Source: Cymbidium sinense (Eukaryota; Streptophyta; Magnoliopsida; Asparagales; Orchidaceae). From it: a stretch of 64,000 nucleotides of DNA. Below are positions 58,541 to 64,000 of this stretch, in pieces. Each line of letters begins with the position of its first letter. Positions within the stretch are counted from its first letter, which is position 1. The notes beneath the pieces are model-generated. The model was not told where the DNA came from. It saw nothing but the letters and a program-made list of their open reading frames with translations, and ran no database searches. Made by a program: the position numbers and the translations under genes. The DNA lies in contig CM038217.1 in NCBI GenBank assembly GCA_021442155.1, forward strand, positions 145,449,643 to 145,513,642, written 5' to 3'.

Positions 58541-59200
58541 TCACCTTACAAGATTCTAACTTTCATTTATGATTATTACCTCAAATCATATTCTTCAAAG
58601 TTTCGGCAATGATGCTGAAGCGGGTCAACTTTGTAGGTAATTTTTACTATTCTATCGATTATCTTCTTGGTTGCAAGTTAAATTTTGCCATTATTGAGTC
58701 CTAGTTCCCCTGAAGTCGTCACCATGTGATGAGGAAGAATATTCTGCTGATACTCCATTTGTATAGGATGCGTCTTCCTTCTGTTCAGTAGGCTAGTTTT
58801 ACTTTTCATGATGATCCCATTGTTAACATGCTTGAGCGCCATTGTTAGATGCATCATTTTGTATTTCTTGTTCATGTTTGATTTCTTGTGCGATGTTCAT
58901 TTGAATAGTGGTGAACTACATTGTATTCAATATATTATTTCTGTAGTGGTGTCTATAATTTTTTTACGCCCGATGGTTCAAAATTCTGTTCCTGTGTTTT
59001 TGTTGTTATGTGCATGTACTTTTTGATTAATTGCTGTTCTATTCTGCCCGGGTGTTGCCCAGTTTTAATTGATACATTTTGTAGAGTCAATCGTCATGCT
59101 TGGACAGGTTTTTCGTGCTTGGGAAAGATTTTTCGACCAGGTTTTATTTGGTTGTTGTTGCTTGTGAAATATACATGTTTTAAAAATTAATTTCATTGTA
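58541..59200 (+). other. Clathrin 3' untranslated region and flank
   Basis: T-rich sequence after the TGA stop at 58538-58540. Words such as TGTATT and AATATATTATT near 58920-58945 could serve in 3'-end formation, but no cleavage site can be named from sequence. Confidence 0.5.
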
Positions 59201-61305
59201 ACTTGTTTTAACTGTGAAGATGAAATTCTTATTTTTTTGGGAGTATTTTGAAGGTTTGTGGAGTTTAAAATTAATTCTTTCTATAGTTAAATTCTATCAT
59301 TTAGTACATTTAACATTTTTGATCATTTTTTAACTTTTTTGTTTTCAAGCAGGTAAACGATCCCTCAGTTTAGCTCAAATTTTTTGTGCTAATGGCTAGT
59401 ACTGTGGTTAGTGATATTAGTGTTTAGCATTAAAATTATCGTGCTGGAAAATTAATAGCAATAGACATAATTTAATGTTTTCAAGCTATATGAAGATTGC
59501 ACGGGCATATAACTGGAGAATAAATGCATGGGATGAAAATTTTACATGTAAAATTTGATAAGGGAAAAATGATAACGTTTAGTTAAAAATAATTTTATGT
59601 GTGGGTTAAGAATTATTAATGGTGCTTTTTGAGAAAGTGTTGATATAGTATAATAGGTTTGAATGATGGAAGATTTTTTACGTGATAAATATTTGAGTTG
59701 TTATGAAATGAAAGTATAGGATAACAATTATGGTTAATACTGCAAATGGAGTAATAGTGGATGATTTATTTAGTCATTCTTTTGAGAGAATGTGAGATTG
59801 AGTGATCATGAGGATGAGTTTTGAATATTTATGACCAATAAATGTTAGGCAAGACGTCAGTTGGTGTTGTTCAGTGGTTGATAAGGTATGTTAGAAAGTG
59901 GGTGATAATGTGCAGATAGATAGTCGTTCTCATGTTTGAAATTGGTTGATGGGGCATGTTAGACATCAAACAATGGTAGGAAGGTATAGGGGATTGAGAA
60001 GATGAGCATTAGATGCTTGGTGTTGGTCATCGACATATGTTGAATATGCGATGAAAATGATTGGTGATAAGCAATAATAGGTGGTCTATCTTGTCATTAT
60101 TTAAATATGAGGAGATCTAGTGGGCTAGAAAGAGTATGTCAAATGTGAGTGGAAGACGAATGTTGGTGGCTAACAAATTTTATAAGTTGATCATTAGTAG
60201 CCGACAGATGATGAGAATGTTGAACTTTGGAATGAGTGGTTGTCTTGAATGTTCTTCCAATAAGAGGTAGATCGGGTGATCAATTTTAGTAGTAGACATC
60301 AAGCAATGATCAATAGAAAACATTAGAAGTTGGGTTATAAAGGTTGTTGACTTCGTTGTCATCATGATGAGGGGAGACTAGGCAATTAAATAGGCAAGCA
60401 GCAAATGTCAGTGCATGTTGAATGCTTGATCTCAGCCATCAACATGCATTGTGCAACGATCGACGTGGAATGTGAAGGGATTTGAACTGATAAGTTAGTT
60501 ATTCTCTTGATAGGAAGGGAAGATCAGACAACTAAGAGTGATAAATTTGATCAACTATTGCTTAACTTTTAATGTTCTCCTTTAATTGTCACTCTATTCT
60601 TGTAGATGACTAATGTTCTAATGCATGAGTAATAATAGCTTAGACGATGCTAGCATAATAAAGTAGCAATTTTCTTCTCTTTTGGTATTAATCAAATTAA
60701 GTGGGATTAACACAATCCACCAAAAAAGAAAATTTCTAAATTTTAGTTTAGGTAACAACAATCAAGCGTGCAAAATCTCAAAGAAATTCAATCTCTCCAT
60801 CATCATCCAAATATGACATAGATTTGATGGGTTTGCTCGCTATTAAGCCGATATTGGATCATCCACTCGTATTAGCGATCTATCATATGAATAACTTGAG
60901 AAATTTCATCCAACTAACCCTACATAGAGATCTTTGAGTAGGAAGAATAAAATGAGATATCTCCCCATAGCGAGACTGATGATGAGAGTTTGCACGATTG
61001 AAGGGATGATGATAATAATAATCAATATGAAAGGCCAAGGGATTCGAGTGTGGATATTCTGATGTTAAAACAAACTCAATAATACATCCTAAACTTATAT
61101 TATCTGAATGATTATATAAAGAGTTTTGTAGTCTAAAACAAAAATTTTCATGATGGAGAGGTGCATTATAGGACTATGTGAAAAATTCTATCACGTAAAT
61201 CAATGGACAGGTTAATATCAAAGGAAGATTTATGGAAGCTCTATTGATTTAAGGATGCAGTGCATTCGGAATTATTTCAGAGGAAGAGGCTGAACCCTTG
61301 TGATT
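59201..61305. other. Intergenic, weakly repetitive
   Basis: No gene recognised. From about 59850 to 60450 words of the type GG(T/C)(G/A)TGTTGGTCATCGACAT, GTTAGACATCAAACAATGG, GTAGACATCAAGCAATGA and CAGCCATCAACATGCATTG recur roughly every 85-120 bp, suggesting a strongly decayed minisatellite. Confidence 0.45.
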
Positions 61306-62122
61306 TAGGCTATTTATTGTCGATTTGGAATGCTGTAAAAGAATAAATGTAAGAATTAAAAGAATTACTTTATATTGATTTGATTTTTACAAATTTACTT
61401 TACTTTTTTTTTTTGTTTTATTGACAAAATATAATGTAATGTAAACATGCTGACATCGACGGCGTACCGACGGATGGCGTAAATGCATGCCGGCGACGAA
61501 TGATGAGGCGGCGAAGCGGCGCGGCGAGCGGCGACGGCTCATGCCTATCCGGCCGCATCACTTTACATTAGCCAAGTAAATCTGAATTTCAAATACATGA
61601 AACTTTTAGATATTTGTAATAACCGAATTTTACTTTACTAACCAAACGCAATGTGAAATGCATTTGAATGCGATTCCAAATGCAGAACCAATTGCTTTAA
61701 TTTTGGGTGTAAAGTAAATTTAATTTTTTGATGTTTGGGATACAAAGTAAAATTTTGGTAATGTAATATATTTAGAATATTATAAATGTTTTTTTGTATT
61801 TGAGAAATATTATCTGCTAAATATGTTGTAGCCGTCGTCATTCTCCGCCACCACCGCTAGTCGTTGCCACCGCCCGCCACCATCATCGCCGACCACCACT
61901 GCCCGCTGCCGCCGGCCACCGGTCATCGCCATCGCCCACCGCTACAACCTCAAAAATACTTTATATTATATTTATTTTACTAAACAAAAAAAAAAAACAG
62001 ATTCATATATTTATAGAGTTTTCAACTAAACAATCCTAAAGTAATCTAAATATACTATATTCTTTTTACACTATAATTCTTTTACAACGTATTTTTTTTT
62101 TAGGCACCGAACAGTCCCTTAA
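61306..62122. mobile_element. Relative of the 49787 Tourist-like MITE, rearranged
   Basis: The right half (61940-62120) matches 50185-50345 in order: CTCAAAAATACTTTA, ATTATATTTATTTT, ATTCATATATTT, AGAGTTTTCAA and then an inverted end GGCACCGAACAGTCCC before TTA. Two GC-rich cores occur, 61455-61560 and 61835-61950, separated by text like the AT-rich arm of that family (TAAAGTAAA, TTGGGTGTAAAGTAAAT). This suggests a nested or doubled element. The left end is poorly conserved. Confidence 0.5.
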
Positions 62123-63360
62123 GAAATATTATATGCGGAGTTTAAATGGTACTTCTATATTCATATTTCAATAATATAACATCCCATGATGTTCACTTAA
62201 TATACAATTGTTGAGTATTGATTGAGAGATATAATTATTTTAAAAAAAATATTTAACATTTTAAAATAATTTTAGTTTTTTTTACTGATTGATTTATTTT
62301 TAAAAATCAAAAAGTAAAAATATATAAAAAATATCAAATAAATATATATTTTAAAATGATATAAAAGAAAAGTATAAAACTTAAAATAAAATTGATATCA
62401 AATATGCCCTTAGTGTGGTATTAGGAATCCATCATTCAAATGCATGAGTTGAGGCGTAGTCAACGTGGAAAGATGTATATTAATTACAAAATAATTCAAT
62501 AAGGTAATAGATATTGGATAAAATTTATAGGTTCTCATAAACTTAAGGAAAACCTGTTATTGTTAATTGTTAATTGTTATTGAGTATCCCTTAAAGAATA
62601 AATGCAAAAAAAAAGGTTATATGAAAAATGTACCTATAAATGACCTACAAATAATAAAAAAATCTCTTTTAATCGAGCCATTATGGCTAGACATTTTAAA
62701 TTATGCTTAATATTTATTAATTATATTAAATTTATTATTGATTCTTTAACATAAAATTTATTTGTAATTTGATAATTGTTATTAAGTTTGAATGATCAGT
62801 TTCCATATGGAGGATCCATTGCTGAACTATTATATGCATGATAATTTAGGATTAGTATATACAATATATATTTATATAAATTTTTAAAATTTGTATTTCT
62901 ATTATAAAAATAATAATATTTTTATTTATTGACAATTATATTATGTATGATAAAATTTTTAAGATTATTATATACAAGACAACTAAATTTTAAAAATAAT
63001 AATTTAAATTATTATTAGATAGTTAAAATTTTAGTTTATTATATGATATTAAAAATATTAGTTAGGGGTAGTAAATGCCCACCAAATCCTCTAATTTTAC
63101 CACTGATTTAACCTGAGTTCATATCCTCTAATTATTGCTTTAGACAATATCTCTGCACCATAATTTTTTCTATCTTTAGTTTTGCTTCCTATTGAGCTAA
63201 GAAAGTAAAGATAATTTAAGAATTAATAAGTACTTGAAAAATATATCCTATTGACAAACTTATATAGTTGACATTGGAAGAACTTGTAAGCTAACATGAA
63301 AGCAATTTTTTCAATTTTTCAAATGATCTTTGAAATTTATAAATAAATTTCGAAATAACC
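62123..63360. other. Intergenic, AT-rich
   Basis: Very AT-rich, with no open frame of note and no repeat pair recognised. Confidence 0.6.
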
Positions 63361-63364
63361 TTTG

Positions 63365-63367
<3 letters not shown>

Positions 63368-63437
<70 letters not shown>
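63368..63437. repeat. (TA)n microsatellite
   Basis: About 35 uninterrupted TA units. Confidence 0.95.
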
Positions 63438-63441
<4 letters not shown>

Positions 63442-64000
63442 TAAAATATAATTTACATTAAATATTAAAATATTAATTTAATTAAATTAATTTTTTAATG
63501 GCTTGCTTGCCTTAAAATTCAAATTGTGCTTCTCTTACATATGTGATAATTAAAATTTGGATTTATTGCCCATCACATATATTTTGTCCATATCGATTTC
63601 TTTATCAACATTAAAAGTTCTTGGATGTTTCATATTTTCTATGTTAATTTTCTTTTTTCTGCTTACTCTAAGTGCTTCATAAATATAAAAAAAAAACTAT
63701 GAAAATAAATCATGGCTAATATTTTACTGCTTCAAATGAATTAAACTCAATGTGAAATGTTTCATACATATCATACTATTTCACTTATTATCGTTATAAT
63801 ATAATTATAATTTTAAAATGCATGCCTATGCAATATAATAAAATTTAAATTTAAAGTCTTCACAATAGAAAGCTCTTGATTATTTGGCTCTTACCTCACT
63901 GATGCTATTTTCTCATAGAAATATGGTGACTCTTATAGATCCTCAAATAATAGCATAATCATCATAGACAATAAATATTGAAAATCAATATATATATACA
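63438..64000. other. Intergenic, AT-rich window end
   Basis: No gene or repeat pair recognised to the end of the window. Confidence 0.55.

Overview
This window is plant nuclear DNA. It is AT-rich, built of GT-AG introns, transposons and microsatellites, and dominated by one housekeeping gene on the + strand: clathrin heavy chain, about 18465-58540. I read 28 coding exons spread over 40 kb. The protein looks monocot-like in several places where I remember grass and eudicot clathrins differing, and the transposon-swollen introns recall non-grass monocots such as orchids. The species assignment is inference only.

Layout. 1-18360 is intergenic and full of mobile elements: a decayed Ty3/gypsy remnant (about 470-1430); an imperfect direct repeat (2214-2740); a Mutator-like element with long inverted ends, a 9-bp target duplication, broken transposase and a plant mobile domain (3054-7807); a nearly complete but inactive chromodomain Ty3/gypsy element with LTRs and a 5-bp target duplication (8514-14779); a MITE (16754-17192); and long TA/TAA microsatellites. 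18361-18464 is the clathrin promoter and leader. 18465-58540 is the clathrin gene. Its introns carry LINE fragments, a 12.5-kb complex repeat block (about 24700-37160) holding a homogentisate prenyltransferase gene fragment, a hAT remnant and several MITEs. 58541-64000 is the 3' flank: AT-rich, with one more MITE-like element and a TA microsatellite.

The clathrin reading frame is well preserved over most of its length, but two lesions stand out. An exon for about 69 residues of the N-terminal propeller, expected between 24099 and 37321, is not visible. A later exon (about 46433-46529) seems to have lost about 20 nt between short direct repeats. The repeat block that replaces the missing exon has copies differing by many small losses of G/C-rich words, so a local assembly or consensus fault is as likely as a true pseudogene. 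No RNA genes, CRISPR arrays or bacterial-type features were seen, and I found no clearly new biological system.
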